DNA of 64,000 nt, taken from NCBI GenBank assembly GCA_045630285.1, contig JAZQSX010000061.1, forward strand, positions 1 through 64,000, read 5' to 3'. The notes under the pieces were generated by a model. That model saw only the letters and a list, made by a program, of their open reading frames with translations. It ran no database searches and was not told where the DNA came from. This DNA comes from RGIG3009 sp045630285. GTDB taxonomy: Bacteria > Bacillota > Clostridia > Oscillospirales > Acutalibacteraceae. Both the position numbers and the translations under genes were made by a program. Of this stretch, positions 16,576 to 25,118 are shown piece after piece. Every line of letters starts with the position of its first letter. The stretch's first letter is position 1.

Positions 16576-16604
16576 TTGACACTGTGTTGGATAAAGAGTA
16601 GAAT
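16576..16604 (+). promoter_or_regulatory. Promoter of the iorAB-paaK genes
   Basis: TTGACA (16576-16581) and TAGAAT (16599-16604) are separated by 17 bases. A leader of about 115 bases with repeated elements follows before iorA. Confidence 0.7.
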
Positions 16605-16626
16605 ATTGAGATAAGCGATGATATCC

Positions 16627-16679
16627 GTTTGGCAACTCCGATTGAGCAGTGCGGTTTGGCAACGGATTCGTCGATTGAG
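16627..16679 (+). repeat. Two-unit imperfect tandem repeat in the iorA leader
   Basis: GTTTGGCAAC occurs at 16627-16636 and 16654-16663, and CGATTGAG at 16639-16646 and 16672-16679, in the same order. The unit is therefore repeated with a spacing of about 27-33 bases just downstream of the promoter. It may be a regulator-binding array or a duplicated leader segment. Confidence 0.5.
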
Positions 16680-16728
16680 ATGTTGCAGGACGACCGAGAT
16701 TTCTCGGCGTTTGAGGAGGATGTTTCCT

Positions 16729-18459
16729 ATGAAAACCTTGATGCTCGGTAACGAAGCCGTTGCACGTGGCCTGTATGAGGCAGGATGCAGCTTCGTTTCC
16801 AGTTATCCCGGTACGCCCAGTACTGAAATTACCGAGGCGGTTGCCAAATATCCGGAGGTCTATGCCGAGTGGGCACCCAATGAAAAGGTGGCTATGGAGG
16901 CGGCGTTTGGCGCTTCGATGTCGGGAAGCCGCAGCTTTTGCGGCATGAAGCACGTTGGCCTGAACGTGGCTGCTGATCCGTTGTTTACCATTGCTTATAC
17001 CGGTGTGAACGCCGGTATGGTCATTGCCGTGGCTGACGATGCGGGTATGCACAGCTCGCAGAACGAGCAGGATTCCCGCCACTATGCCCGTGCTGCCAAG
17101 ATTCCGATGCTGGAGCCCGCCGATTCGGCGGAAGCGCTGGCGTTTTCCAAGCTGGCGTATGATCTGTCCGAGGAGTTTGACACGCCGGTTTTGCTGAAGA
17201 TGTGCACCCGTGTTTCGCACTCCCAGAGTGTGGTGGAGCCGGGCGAACGTGTTGAACATAGCAAGGAATACGAGAAAACGCCGCAGAAGTATATCATGAT
17301 GCCCGGTAACGCCAAGCGTCGCCACCCGGTAGTGGAAGCCCGCACCAAGGCGTTGGTCGAGTATGCGGAGACGGCGGCGATCAACCGTGTGGAAGAGGGA
17401 AAAGAGCGCTCGCTCGGTATCATCACCTCCTCCACGTCATACCAGTACGTCAAAGAGGTGTGCGGTGACAAATATCCCGTTTTGAAGCTGGGTATGATCT
17501 GGCCGCTCCCGGTGAAGAAGATCCTGGATTTTGCCGCTTCGGTGGATAAGATCTGCGTGGTCGAGGAGCTGGACAGCTTTGTAGAAACACATTGTCGTGA
17601 GCTTGGCTTGTCGCCCGTGGGCAAGGAGACCTTCCCGTGCATCGACGAGTTTTCTCAGAATCTGGTTGCCGAGAAGCTGTCGGAAACTGTGCCGACCGCC
17701 GGTGCCAAGTTGGACGAGGTCATTCCGGCACGTCCTCCCGTGATGTGCGCAGGTTGTCCGCACCGTGGTTTGTTCTATACGTTGGCGAAGAACAAGATCA
17801 CGGCTTTAGGAGATATTGGCTGCTATACCTTGGGTGCCGTGCCGCCTTTGGGCGCTTTGGACAGCACGATTTGTATGGGTGCTTCCATTTCCGGCTTGCA
17901 CGGCTTTACCAAAGCCAGTGGTAAGAAAGCGGTGGCGGTTATCGGTGATTCCACCTTTATGCATTCCGGTGTTACCGGTCTGATCAACGCTGCCTACAAT
18001 GAGTCTAATTCCACGGTGATCATCGTGGACAACTCCATTACCGGTATGACGGGACACCAGCAAAATCCCACGACCGGCTTTAATTTGAAGGGTGATCCCT
18101 GTACCAAGATCGATCTGGAAACACTGTGCAAGGCGGTCGGTATTCGCCGTGTCCGTGTAGTGGATCCGTACGATCTGGCGGCGTGTGACGCTGTGATCAA
18201 GGAAGAACTTGCCGCTGAGGAACCGTCTGTTATCATTTCCCGCCGTCCGTGTGCTTTGCTGAAGTATGTGAAGCACAACAAGCCGCTGGTGGTGGATGCC
18301 GAGAAATGTAAGAGCTGCAAAATGTGTATGAAGATCGGCTGCCCTGCCATCAGTATGGTGGACGGTAAGGCAAAGGTCGACAACACGTTGTGTACCGGCT
18401 GTGGCGTGTGTGCCCAGCTTTGTAAGTTCGATGCCTTGAAGGCGCCCGAGGAGGTGTGA
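16729..18459 (+). CDS. iorA: Indolepyruvate:ferredoxin oxidoreductase, alpha subunit
   Basis: A 576-residue TPP enzyme subunit that oxidatively decarboxylates aryl pyruvates (from Trp, Phe, Tyr) to aryl-acetyl-CoA while reducing ferredoxin. The N-terminal pyrimidine domain begins LMLGNEAVARGLYEAG and has YPGTPSTEI. The TPP-binding part shows GDIGCYTLG and GDSTFMHSG. Two C-terminal [4Fe-4S] motifs are present (CKSCKMCMKIGCP and CTGCGVCAQLC). The ATG at 16729 has GAGGAGG eight bases upstream. The stop is three bases from the chosen iorB start, so the two subunits are translated together. Confidence 0.96.
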   Translation: MKTLMLGNEAVARGLYEAGCSFVSSYPGTPSTEITEAVAKYPEVYAEWAPNEKVAMEAAFGASMSGSRSFCGMKHVGLNVAADPLFTIAYTGVNAGMVIAVADDAGMHSSQNEQDSRHYARAAKIPMLEPADSAEALAFSKLAYDLSEEFDTPVLLKMCTRVSHSQSVVEPGERVEHSKEYEKTPQKYIMMPGNAKRRHPVVEARTKALVEYAETAAINRVEEGKERSLGIITSSTSYQYVKEVCGDKYPVLKLGMIWPLPVKKILDFAASVDKICVVEELDSFVETHCRELGLSPVGKETFPCIDEFSQNLVAEKLSETVPTAGAKLDEVIPARPPVMCAGCPHRGLFYTLAKNKITALGDIGCYTLGAVPPLGALDSTICMGASISGLHGFTKASGKKAVAVIGDSTFMHSGVTGLINAAYNESNSTVIIVDNSITGMTGHQQNPTTGFNLKGDPCTKIDLETLCKAVGIRRVRVVDPYDLAACDAVIKEELAAEEPSVIISRRPCALLKYVKHNKPLVVDAEKCKSCKMCMKIGCPAISMVDGKAKVDNTLCTGCGVCAQLCKFDALKAPEEV

Positions 18460-18461
18460 CC

Positions 18462-19034
18462 GTGAAAACGAAAAACGTTATGATCGTCGGCGTTGGCGGT
18501 CAGGGAAGTCTGCTGGCCTCCAAATTACTCGGTCGTTTGCTTCTGACAAAAGGTTACGACATCAAGGTCTCCGAGGTCCATGGCATGAGCCAGCGTGGTG
18601 GCAGCGTCGTTACGTATGTGCGCTTTGGTGATAAGGTGTATTCGCCTATCATCGATAAGGGCGAAGCGGATTATATCGTGTCCTTTGAACTGCTTGAGGC
18701 GGCCCGCTGGACAGAGTACCTGAAGCCTGACGGCAAGATCGTTGCGAACACGCAGCAGATCAATCCGATGCCGGTTATCACCGGTGCCCAGACGTATCCT
18801 ACGGAGCTGGTCGCCAAAATGCAGGTGGCGGGTATTGATGTGGATGCGTTTGACGCATTGAAGCTGGCGGAAGAAGCCGGCTCCTCCAAGGCGGTCAACA
18901 TTGTGTTGATGGGTCACTTGTCCCGCAATTTTGATTTTACGCTGGAAGAGTGGATGGAAGCGATCGAGCAGAGCGTACCGTCCAAGTTCCTGGAGCTCAA
19001 TAAAAAAGCGTTCTTGTTGGGGCGCGAGGCATAA
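18462..19034 (+). CDS. iorB: Indolepyruvate:ferredoxin oxidoreductase, beta subunit
   Basis: A 190-residue gamma-type 2-oxoacid oxidoreductase domain that completes the IorAB enzyme. The N terminus has the typical VMIVGVGGQGSLLASKLLG, then SEVHGMSQRGGSV, the hallmark of this subunit. I start at the GTG at 18462, which has GAGGAGG seven bases upstream; the GTG six bases earlier lies almost on that site. It sits directly after iorA and 29 bases before paaK. Confidence 0.95.
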   Translation: MKTKNVMIVGVGGQGSLLASKLLGRLLLTKGYDIKVSEVHGMSQRGGSVVTYVRFGDKVYSPIIDKGEADYIVSFELLEAARWTEYLKPDGKIVANTQQINPMPVITGAQTYPTELVAKMQVAGIDVDAFDALKLAEEAGSSKAVNIVLMGHLSRNFDFTLEEWMEAIEQSVPSKFLELNKKAFLLGREA

Positions 19035-19063
19035 ACATACTGACACAAGGAGAGCGACACTGT

Positions 19064-20362
19064 ATGGCAAACTACTATCAACCGGAAATTGAGACTGCTT
19101 CCCGTGAACAGATTTTGGAGTGGCAGAACGAACGTCTGGTAAAGCAAGTGCAGCACGTGTGGGATAACGTGCCGTATTATCGCAAGAAAATGGAAGAAAA
19201 AGGGCTGACCCCTGCGGATATCCAGGGTGTTGCCGATCTGCACAAGCTGCCCTTCCTGACCAAAAACGATCTACGTGAGGCGTATCCTTACGGCTTGCTT
19301 GCCAAACCGCTTTCGGATTGCGTTCGCATTCAGTCCACGTCCGGCACGACCGGCAAGCGCGTGGTGGCGTTTTATACCCAGCACGACGTGGATCTGTGGG
19401 AAGACTGCTGTGCCCGCGCGATCGTTGCGGCGGGCGGCACAAATGAGGATGTTTGCCAGGTTGCCTATGGATATGGTCTGTTTACCGGTGGTCCCGGCCT
19501 TAACGGTGGCTCTCATCGTGTTGGTTGCCTGACGCTGCCGATGTCTTCGGGTAATACCGATCGTCAGCTGCAGTTTATGACGGACCTTGGTACCACCATT
19601 TTGTGCTGCACCCCGTCATATGCGGCGTACTTGGCCGAGTCGATCTATGAGCGTGGTATTCGGGATCAGATCAAGCTGAAGGCGGGTATCTTCGGTGCCG
19701 AGGCGTGGAGCGAAGAGATGCGCAGCGATATCGAAAGCAAGCTCGGGATCAAGGCGTATGATATTTACGGTTTGACCGAGACCTCCGGCCCCGGTGTGGC
19801 TTTTGAGTGCTCCGAGCAGGCGGGTATGCATATCAACGAGGATCACTTCATTGCTGAGATCATTGATCCCGATACCGGGGAAGTGCTGCCCGAGGGCTCC
19901 AAAGGCGAACTGGTGTTCACCTCGATCACTAAGGAAGCGTTTCCGCTGCTTCGTTATCGTACCCGTGATATTTGCGTGCTGACCCGCAAGCCTTGCTCCT
20001 GCGGCCGCACGCACGTGAAGATGTCCAAGCCGATGGGCCGCAGTGATGATATGCTGATCATCAAGGGTGTCAACGTGTTCCCGTCGCAGATCGAGACGGT
20101 GCTTATCGAGCAGGGATATCCCGCAAACTATCAGATCGTGGTCGATCGTGTCAATCACTCCGATACGCTGGAGATCATGGTGGAAATGACTCCCGATATG
20201 TTCTCGGATGAGATCACCAAGATTGGTGAGCTGGAGAAGTCGTTGGTCGGCGCTCTTAAGACGATGCTTGGCATCTACGCCAAGGTCACGCTGGTTGCGC
20301 CCAAGACCATTGCCCGCAGTGAGGGTAAGGCCGTTCGTATCATCGACAAGAGAAAGATATGA
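19064..20362 (+). CDS. paaK: Phenylacetate-CoA ligase family enzyme
   Basis: A 432-residue adenylate-forming ligase. Motifs are QSTSGTTGKRVV (P loop), YDIYGLTETSGPGVAFEC, RYRTRDICVLT, and the C-terminal GRSDDMLIIKGVNVFPSQIE typical of PaaK. Known relatives interconvert arylacetate and arylacetyl-CoA with ATP and CoA. Behind iorAB it could run toward aryl-acid release with energy gain, or toward acid activation for reductive use; the direction is inference. AAGGAGAG precedes the ATG. The operon ends at the strong hairpin at 20368. Confidence 0.95.
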   Translation: MANYYQPEIETASREQILEWQNERLVKQVQHVWDNVPYYRKKMEEKGLTPADIQGVADLHKLPFLTKNDLREAYPYGLLAKPLSDCVRIQSTSGTTGKRVVAFYTQHDVDLWEDCCARAIVAAGGTNEDVCQVAYGYGLFTGGPGLNGGSHRVGCLTLPMSSGNTDRQLQFMTDLGTTILCCTPSYAAYLAESIYERGIRDQIKLKAGIFGAEAWSEEMRSDIESKLGIKAYDIYGLTETSGPGVAFECSEQAGMHINEDHFIAEIIDPDTGEVLPEGSKGELVFTSITKEAFPLLRYRTRDICVLTRKPCSCGRTHVKMSKPMGRSDDMLIIKGVNVFPSQIETVLIEQGYPANYQIVVDRVNHSDTLEIMVEMTPDMFSDEITKIGELEKSLVGALKTMLGIYAKVTLVAPKTIARSEGKAVRIIDKRKI

Positions 20363-20367
20363 TATGC

Positions 20368-20406
20368 AAAAAGCCGTAAGACAGTGGCTGTCTTACGGCT
20401 TTTTTT
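20368..20406. terminator. Bidirectional terminator after paaK
   Basis: AAAAGCCGTAAGACA and TGTCTTACGGCTTTT form a perfect stem around GTGGC, with a T run on both strands. It serves paaK and the minus-strand small gene whose stop codon touches it. Confidence 0.9.
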
Positions 20407-20575
20407 ACAAATCGTCAGCGTCCTGTTCCGGCGGCTCACCGTCCTTGGCGGTGCCGGTATAGCTCCCCAAAATATCCGATAAGATCTCCTGGCGTCCTTG
20501 CTCGACCATGGCGTGGGCGCTGCTTTCAACCGTGTCGGATAACCGAATACGAGTATGACGCTTCTTCTTTTCCAC
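20405..20575 (-). CDS. Small basic-to-acidic hypothetical protein, 56 residues
   Basis: A short frame starting with GTG at 20575, which has GGGAG nine bases upstream. The translation begins VEKKKRHTRIRLSDTVE and ends in an acidic tail, EPPEQDADDL, with a helical middle (MVEQGRQEILSDILG). The ends have opposite charge and there is no membrane segment or cysteine. The codon use looks real and the stop coincides with the terminator. It lies 42 bases downstream of hflX on the same strand and is probably co-transcribed with it. I do not recognise a family. Confidence 0.6.
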   Translation of the reverse strand: MEKKKRHTRIRLSDTVESSAHAMVEQGRQEILSDILGSYTGTAKDGEPPEQDADDL

Positions 20576-20617
20576 AGTATACCACTCCCTATCATTATAT
20601 TAGGAGTAGTATACACC

Positions 20618-21883
20618 TCATTCTTCTACAATATACGGGCGAACCTGTTCCAGAATCCGCAGACCGAGTGTAACCGTCATGCGCAGACCGTTTTCGCAGT
20701 ATTCTTCCGATTCGACAGCACCTTCACGGCGGCACAGGCCGGCAAGCGCTCCCTTGTCAAAGGGAAGCAGCAGCTGTACCCGCCGACGGTCGGGTGGCAG
20801 CGCCTCGGCAATGCGCTCTAGCAGCCGTTCGATACCACCGCCCGTTTTAGCACTGATGCATAACGGTTCACTGCCGTCAGGCTCCAAGGCGGGCAGGGCG
20901 GCGGGACGGTCACACTTGTTAAACACGGTCAGCACCGGTCGATCTCCACGGCCCAGCTGCTGCAACAGTTCATGGGTAACGGCAAGATGCTCTGCCGCTT
21001 CGGGGCTGGAAATATCGCACAGATTGAGGATAACGTCCGATTCGGCAGCCTCCTCTAGTGTCGAGCGGAAAGCGTCGACCAAATGGTGGGGGAGGCGGCG
21101 TACCAAACCAACCGTGTCGATGAGCAGCACGGTCCGTCCGTCCGGCAGCTTTAAGGCACGGGAGGTCGTATCCAACGTGGCAAAGAGCTTGTCCTCCGCC
21201 AGTACGCCCGCCGAGGTCAAACGGTTCATCAGCGTGGATTTTCCGGCGTTGGTATAGCCGACGATCGCCACGGTCTGTACGCTGTCCTTGCGCCGACGCT
21301 CCCGACGCAGCAACCGCTGTTGCTCAACAGCTTCCAGTTGCTGGCGCAGTGCTTGGATGCGTCTGCGAATGTGCCGACGATCGCTTTCCAATTTCGTTTC
21401 ACCGGGGCCACGGGTGCCGATGCCGCCGCCCAATCGGGACAGTGCCGTGCCCTGACCGGCAAGACGGGGGAGAAGGTATTGTAATTGAGCCAATTCCACT
21501 TGAAGACGTCCCTCGGCAGAACGGGCACGGGCGGCGAAAATATCCAAAATAAGCATGGTGCGATCTACCACGCGGCAGGGAAGGGCGTCTTCGATGTTGC
21601 GCTGTTGGGTAGCGGTCAATTCGCGATCGAAGATCACAAGATTGGCTTCGTTTGCTTCCGCCAACTGTGCCAGTTCCTCCAAACGCCCGCTCCCCAGGCA
21701 GGTGGCCTTGTCGGGGGACTCCCGCTTTTGTACCATACGACCAAGCACGTCGGCACCGGCCGTGTCGGCAAGCTCCTCCAATTCGTCCAAGGAAACCTCT
21801 ACATCAAAGTCGCCGGTATCGATCGACACCAGCAACGCACGCTCACGTTGGACCTCGTTTTCCAACTCGTTAAGATGCTCCAT
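20618..21883 (-). CDS. hflX: Ribosome-associated GTPase HflX
   Basis: A 421-residue GTPase that binds 50S subunits and rescues or splits stalled or heat-stressed ribosomes. The N-terminal HflX domain includes the glycine-rich GGIGTRGPGETKLE, followed by a long basic coiled coil and the G domain with GYTNAGKST (G1), DTVGL (G3) and NKCD (G4). GAGGTGGG precedes the ATG. It has a consensus promoter upstream and a 56-residue gene downstream. The length is normal. Confidence 0.96.
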   Translation of the reverse strand: MEHLNELENEVQRERALLVSIDTGDFDVEVSLDELEELADTAGADVLGRMVQKRESPDKATCLGSGRLEELAQLAEANEANLVIFDRELTATQQRNIEDALPCRVVDRTMLILDIFAARARSAEGRLQVELAQLQYLLPRLAGQGTALSRLGGGIGTRGPGETKLESDRRHIRRRIQALRQQLEAVEQQRLLRRERRRKDSVQTVAIVGYTNAGKSTLMNRLTSAGVLAEDKLFATLDTTSRALKLPDGRTVLLIDTVGLVRRLPHHLVDAFRSTLEEAAESDVILNLCDISSPEAAEHLAVTHELLQQLGRGDRPVLTVFNKCDRPAALPALEPDGSEPLCISAKTGGGIERLLERIAEALPPDRRRVQLLLPFDKGALAGLCRREGAVESEEYCENGLRMTVTLGLRILEQVRPYIVEE

Positions 21884-21911
21884 GGACCCACCTCGTTTCC
21901 TCGTTTTTGAT

Positions 21912-21941
21912 AGTATACCAAAAAACTTTGTATATTGTCCA
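21912..21941 (-). promoter_or_regulatory. Promoter of hflX
   Basis: On the minus strand TGGACA (21941-21936) and TATACT (21917-21912) are separated by 18 bases. Confidence 0.65.
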
Positions 21942-22062
21942 TAGTGTAACGGCGTTTCTGTGTAAAAAAATCTCTGTTATTTTTGAAAATTTATGTTCCC
22001 TTGTGTCGAAAAGTATGTTACAATAGGTTCAAACACAATATATGGAGAGGGATGGGAGTATT

Positions 22063-23202
22063 ATGGCACAGGAAATTGCAAGCGAAAAGATCTTTTCAAT
22101 GCCGAATCAGGTGGCACCGCTGAGCATCATTGCACAGCCCGGCACGGAGGAGTTGGCGTCAAAGATCAACTACTATCTGACGGATTGGGCGGAAAAGGCC
22201 GGTGTTCCGAAGGAGTCGTTTTTGATCCAGGCGGAATGCCCTCGCTTTTCGTCCGGTGACGGCAAGGGCCTCATCAAGGAAAGCATCCGTGGCGATGATC
22301 TGTTTATTCTGGTCGACGTTGGAAACTACAACGTGAAGTACAACATCTTCGGCCAGAAGAATTGTATGTCTCCTGACGACCACTTCCAAGACCTCAAACG
22401 TATTATTCAGGCGGCAGGCGGTAAAGCACACCGTATCAACGTCATTATGCCGATCCTGTTCGGCGGAAGACAGCATCGCCGCAATTACCGTGAGTCGCTG
22501 GACTGCGCCGTTGCGCTGCAGGAGCTGGAGCGTATGGGCGTTTCCAACGTTATCACCTTTGATGCTCACGACGCCCGTGTGCAGAATGCCGTTCCGCTGA
22601 TGGGCTTTGATAACATCATTCCCTCCTACCAGACGCTGAAGGCGATGTTCCGCAAGTACCCCGATCTTCGCCCGGACAATATGATGATCGTCAGCCCCGA
22701 CGAAGGCGCCATCAACCGCAATATGTTCTACGCCTCCACGCTGGGCGTTGATCTCGGTATGTTCTATAAGCGCCGTGACTATGCACACGTTGTCAACGGC
22801 CGCAACCCCATCGTGGCTCACGAGTATTTGGGTAACTCGGTGGAGGGTAAGGACGTCTTCATCGCCGATGACATCATCTCCTCCGGCGAATCGATGCTGG
22901 ATATTGCTTACGAGCTGAAAAAGCGCAAGGCAAACCGCATCTTCTGCTATGCGACCTACTCGATCTTTACCAACGGCTTGGAGAAGTTCGATAAAGCGTA
23001 CGAGGAAGGCTATATTGCCGGCGTACTCGGCACCAACCTGACCTACCGTTCGGACGAGCTCAAAAAGCGTGAATGGTTCTGCGAGGTAGACGTTTCCAAG
23101 TATATCGCTTACTTCATTGCGTCGCTCAACCACGATATGTCGGTTACTCGCCTGATCGATCCCCACGACAAGATCAAGCAGCTGCTTGCCCAGTACAGGT
23201 AA
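22063..23202 (+). CDS. prs: Ribose-phosphate pyrophosphokinase (PRPP synthetase)
   Basis: A 379-residue enzyme that makes PRPP from ribose-5-phosphate and ATP for nucleotide, His and Trp synthesis. The PRPP loop is VFIADDIISSGESM near residue 270, and an ATP/ribose region includes PILFGGRQHRRNYRES. It is about 60 residues longer than the classic 315-residue enzyme, with an extra N-terminal segment, so it belongs to a longer variant. The ATG at 22063 is preceded by GGGAG; an earlier in-frame ATG lies on the purine-rich stretch. A TACAAT -10 at 22019-22024 has only a weak -35. Confidence 0.9.
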   Translation: MAQEIASEKIFSMPNQVAPLSIIAQPGTEELASKINYYLTDWAEKAGVPKESFLIQAECPRFSSGDGKGLIKESIRGDDLFILVDVGNYNVKYNIFGQKNCMSPDDHFQDLKRIIQAAGGKAHRINVIMPILFGGRQHRRNYRESLDCAVALQELERMGVSNVITFDAHDARVQNAVPLMGFDNIIPSYQTLKAMFRKYPDLRPDNMMIVSPDEGAINRNMFYASTLGVDLGMFYKRRDYAHVVNGRNPIVAHEYLGNSVEGKDVFIADDIISSGESMLDIAYELKKRKANRIFCYATYSIFTNGLEKFDKAYEEGYIAGVLGTNLTYRSDELKKREWFCEVDVSKYIAYFIASLNHDMSVTRLIDPHDKIKQLLAQYR

Positions 23203-23211
23203 TCCAAAACG

Positions 23212-23244
23212 AAAGCCGCCCTCCATTGCGGAGGGCGGCTTTTT
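23212..23244. terminator. Bidirectional terminator between prs and the cupin gene
   Basis: AAAGCCGCCCTCC and GGAGGGCGGCTTT form a perfect 13-pair stem with an ATTGC loop and a T run. Confidence 0.9.
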
Positions 23245-23253
23245 GCGTGGTGA

Positions 23254-23598
23254 TCAGTCAACAACGATCATACAGATGAAGCGAATCAGCTCGTTGCCGG
23301 TGTTTTTGACGCCGTGCCCTTCGCCGTCGGGGCAGAAGGTGGTCATACCGGGCAGGATCGGCACGTCGGTACCGTTGTCGCTGTACACGCCGGTGCCGGA
23401 CAAGAAGAAATACGTTTCGTTTTCACCGGAATGGGTGTGGAAGCCGACCTCCTTGCCGGGCTCCAGCTCCACCAGTGAGAACATACGCACCTTGGGGTTG
23501 AAGCCCTCAAAGCCACGCAGACTGTTGTGCGTTAAGATCAGCGAGCCGTCATCGGCGGTTTCTGCCTTTTTCGGCAGTTCGGAAAAGGACAGTACCAT
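23254..23598 (-). CDS. Single-domain cupin protein
   Basis: A 114-residue small beta-barrel protein. Cupin motif 1 is seen in GFHTHSGENETYFFLSG, with the two His and the Glu that usually bind a metal. Motif 2 is GMTTFCPDGEGHGVKN, with the final His. Such small cupins bind or isomerise small ligands, and the substrate cannot be inferred. GGAGG precedes the ATG. It is monocistronic and shares its terminator with prs. Confidence 0.85.
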   Translation of the reverse strand: MVLSFSELPKKAETADDGSLILTHNSLRGFEGFNPKVRMFSLVELEPGKEVGFHTHSGENETYFFLSGTGVYSDNGTDVPILPGMTTFCPDGEGHGVKNTGNELIRFICMIVVD

Positions 23599-23728
23599 AG
23601 CATTTTCCTCCTTCGTTTACAGTGCTTTCGCTGCTAATTATACGGCGTTTTACGCCAAATAGCAAGGGCCGATTGACATATTTACACCAAAAGCCAGCAT
23701 AAGTTGCTACTGTATGGGAGGGATTTAT

Positions 23729-24964
23729 GTGAAATGGATCAGAAGCACAGCCGTAGCGGCACTGTGTGCGGTGTCGCTGTTATCTGCACCGGTCAAGGCG
23801 GAATCGTTGATCGTTGAAGTTGAATCGGGTGTGACCGCAGCGGATGCCATGGCGCTGGAAATACCGCCGGAGTTTGACGAGGCGCTTCCGGTTGCAACGA
23901 CGGCATCGTCACTTGAGATCGGTGGCAAATCCGCTGTTTTAATGGACATCACCTCCGGCACAGTGCTGTATGAGAAAAATGCTCACGAGAAGCTGCCCAT
24001 TGCCTCGGTGACCAAGGTGATGACGCTTTTGCTGGTAATGGAGGCGCTCGATGAGGGGGCCGTTTCTTTGGACGATGCGGTGACCTGCTCGCCGGAGGCG
24101 GCGTCAATGGGCGGCTCACAGATCTGGCTGGAGCCGGGGGAGGTCATGTCGGTTCACGAGCTTTTGAAAGCGGCGGCGATCGTGTCAGCTAACGATGCAT
24201 GTGCGGCATTGGCGGAGCACATTGACGGGTCGATCGAGAGTTTTGTGGAGCATATGAACGCCCGTGCGGAAGAATTGGGAATGAACGATACCCGGTTTCT
24301 GGATTGCAGCGGCCTGAATGACGAGGCTCATTCCAGCGCCTACGATGTGGCGTTGATGTCGTGTGAACTGATGAAGCATCCCTTGATCAAGCAGTATACG
24401 ACGATCTGGATGGACACCTTGCGTGACGGAAAATCACAGCTGGTGAATACCAACAAACTGATTCGCTTCTACAAAGGCGCTACCGGTCTGAAAACGGGAA
24501 CGACGTCGACGGCGGGACACAATTTATCGGCAACGGCGGAGCGGGACGGTTTGTCGCTGGTGGCAGTCATTCTTGGATGCTCTACGACTGATGAGCGATT
24601 CGGCGGTGCAAGAAAGCTGCTGGATTACGGCTTTGCTCATTATAGCATGCACACGCCGCAGATCGACGCGGCGCAGTTAAAGCCGATTCCGGTGCTGCGT
24701 GGCGTGGAAACGGAGGTTGCCACCTATGCAGAGCCTCCTCGTCCGATGTTGATGAAAAAGGGCGACGAGAAGAAGGTGACCTGCACGGTGGAGCTGGCAA
24801 GCGATTTGGAGGCGCCGGTGGAGCAGGGACAGATCGTTGGAAAGGTGCGACTGATGCGTGAAGGGGAAGAACTGGCAGCCTATCCCGTATATGCGAAAGC
24901 GGCGGTTGAGCGGTTGGGGTTTGGTGAGTGCTTGAAGCGATTGTTTGCGGCACTCTGCGGATGA
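23729..24964 (+). CDS. D-alanyl-D-alanine carboxypeptidase (PBP5/DacF family)
   Basis: A 411-residue exported serine peptidase that trims the terminal D-Ala of peptidoglycan stems. A signal peptide (about 1-24, ending APVKA) is followed after a linker by the catalytic triad of motifs: SVTK (SxxK), SAN (SxN) and KTGTTSTAGHN (KTG). A C-terminal beta-rich domain follows, but the last residues do not form the usual amphipathic membrane anchor clearly. The GTG at 23729 is favoured because the ATG five codons earlier overlaps the GGGAGGG ribosome site. DacF of spore formers is a possible identity. Confidence 0.92.
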   Translation: MKWIRSTAVAALCAVSLLSAPVKAESLIVEVESGVTAADAMALEIPPEFDEALPVATTASSLEIGGKSAVLMDITSGTVLYEKNAHEKLPIASVTKVMTLLLVMEALDEGAVSLDDAVTCSPEAASMGGSQIWLEPGEVMSVHELLKAAAIVSANDACAALAEHIDGSIESFVEHMNARAEELGMNDTRFLDCSGLNDEAHSSAYDVALMSCELMKHPLIKQYTTIWMDTLRDGKSQLVNTNKLIRFYKGATGLKTGTTSTAGHNLSATAERDGLSLVAVILGCSTTDERFGGARKLLDYGFAHYSMHTPQIDAAQLKPIPVLRGVETEVATYAEPPRPMLMKKGDEKKVTCTVELASDLEAPVEQGQIVGKVRLMREGEELAAYPVYAKAAVERLGFGECLKRLFAALCG

Positions 24965-24970
24965 TTTTAT

Positions 24971-25010
24971 GACGAACTTCTGCAAAAAGGCGGGAGTTCG
25001 TCCTTTTTTT
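24971..25010 (+). terminator. Terminator of the carboxypeptidase gene
   Basis: GACGAACTTC and GGAGTTCGTC pair around an A/G-rich loop, followed by seven T. Confidence 0.8.
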
Positions 25011-25054
25011 GCAAAATATTTCAAAAAAACGCAAAAGATTTTCCAAGTTATCGG

Positions 25055-25083
25055 TTGCAATCGACGCACGAATATAGTAAAAT
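25055..25083 (+). promoter_or_regulatory. Promoter of pgi
   Basis: TTGCAA (25055-25060) and TAAAAT (25078-25083) are separated by 17 bases, 35 bases upstream of the start codon. Confidence 0.6.
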
Positions 25084-25118
25084 AGAGAAAAGAAATCCGT
25101 GGACTATGGAGGGACAGT

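Noticed and set aside
22159..23226. 355-codon open frame antisense to prs
   Set aside because: prs is complete and motif-bearing on the other strand, so the antisense frame is a shadow.
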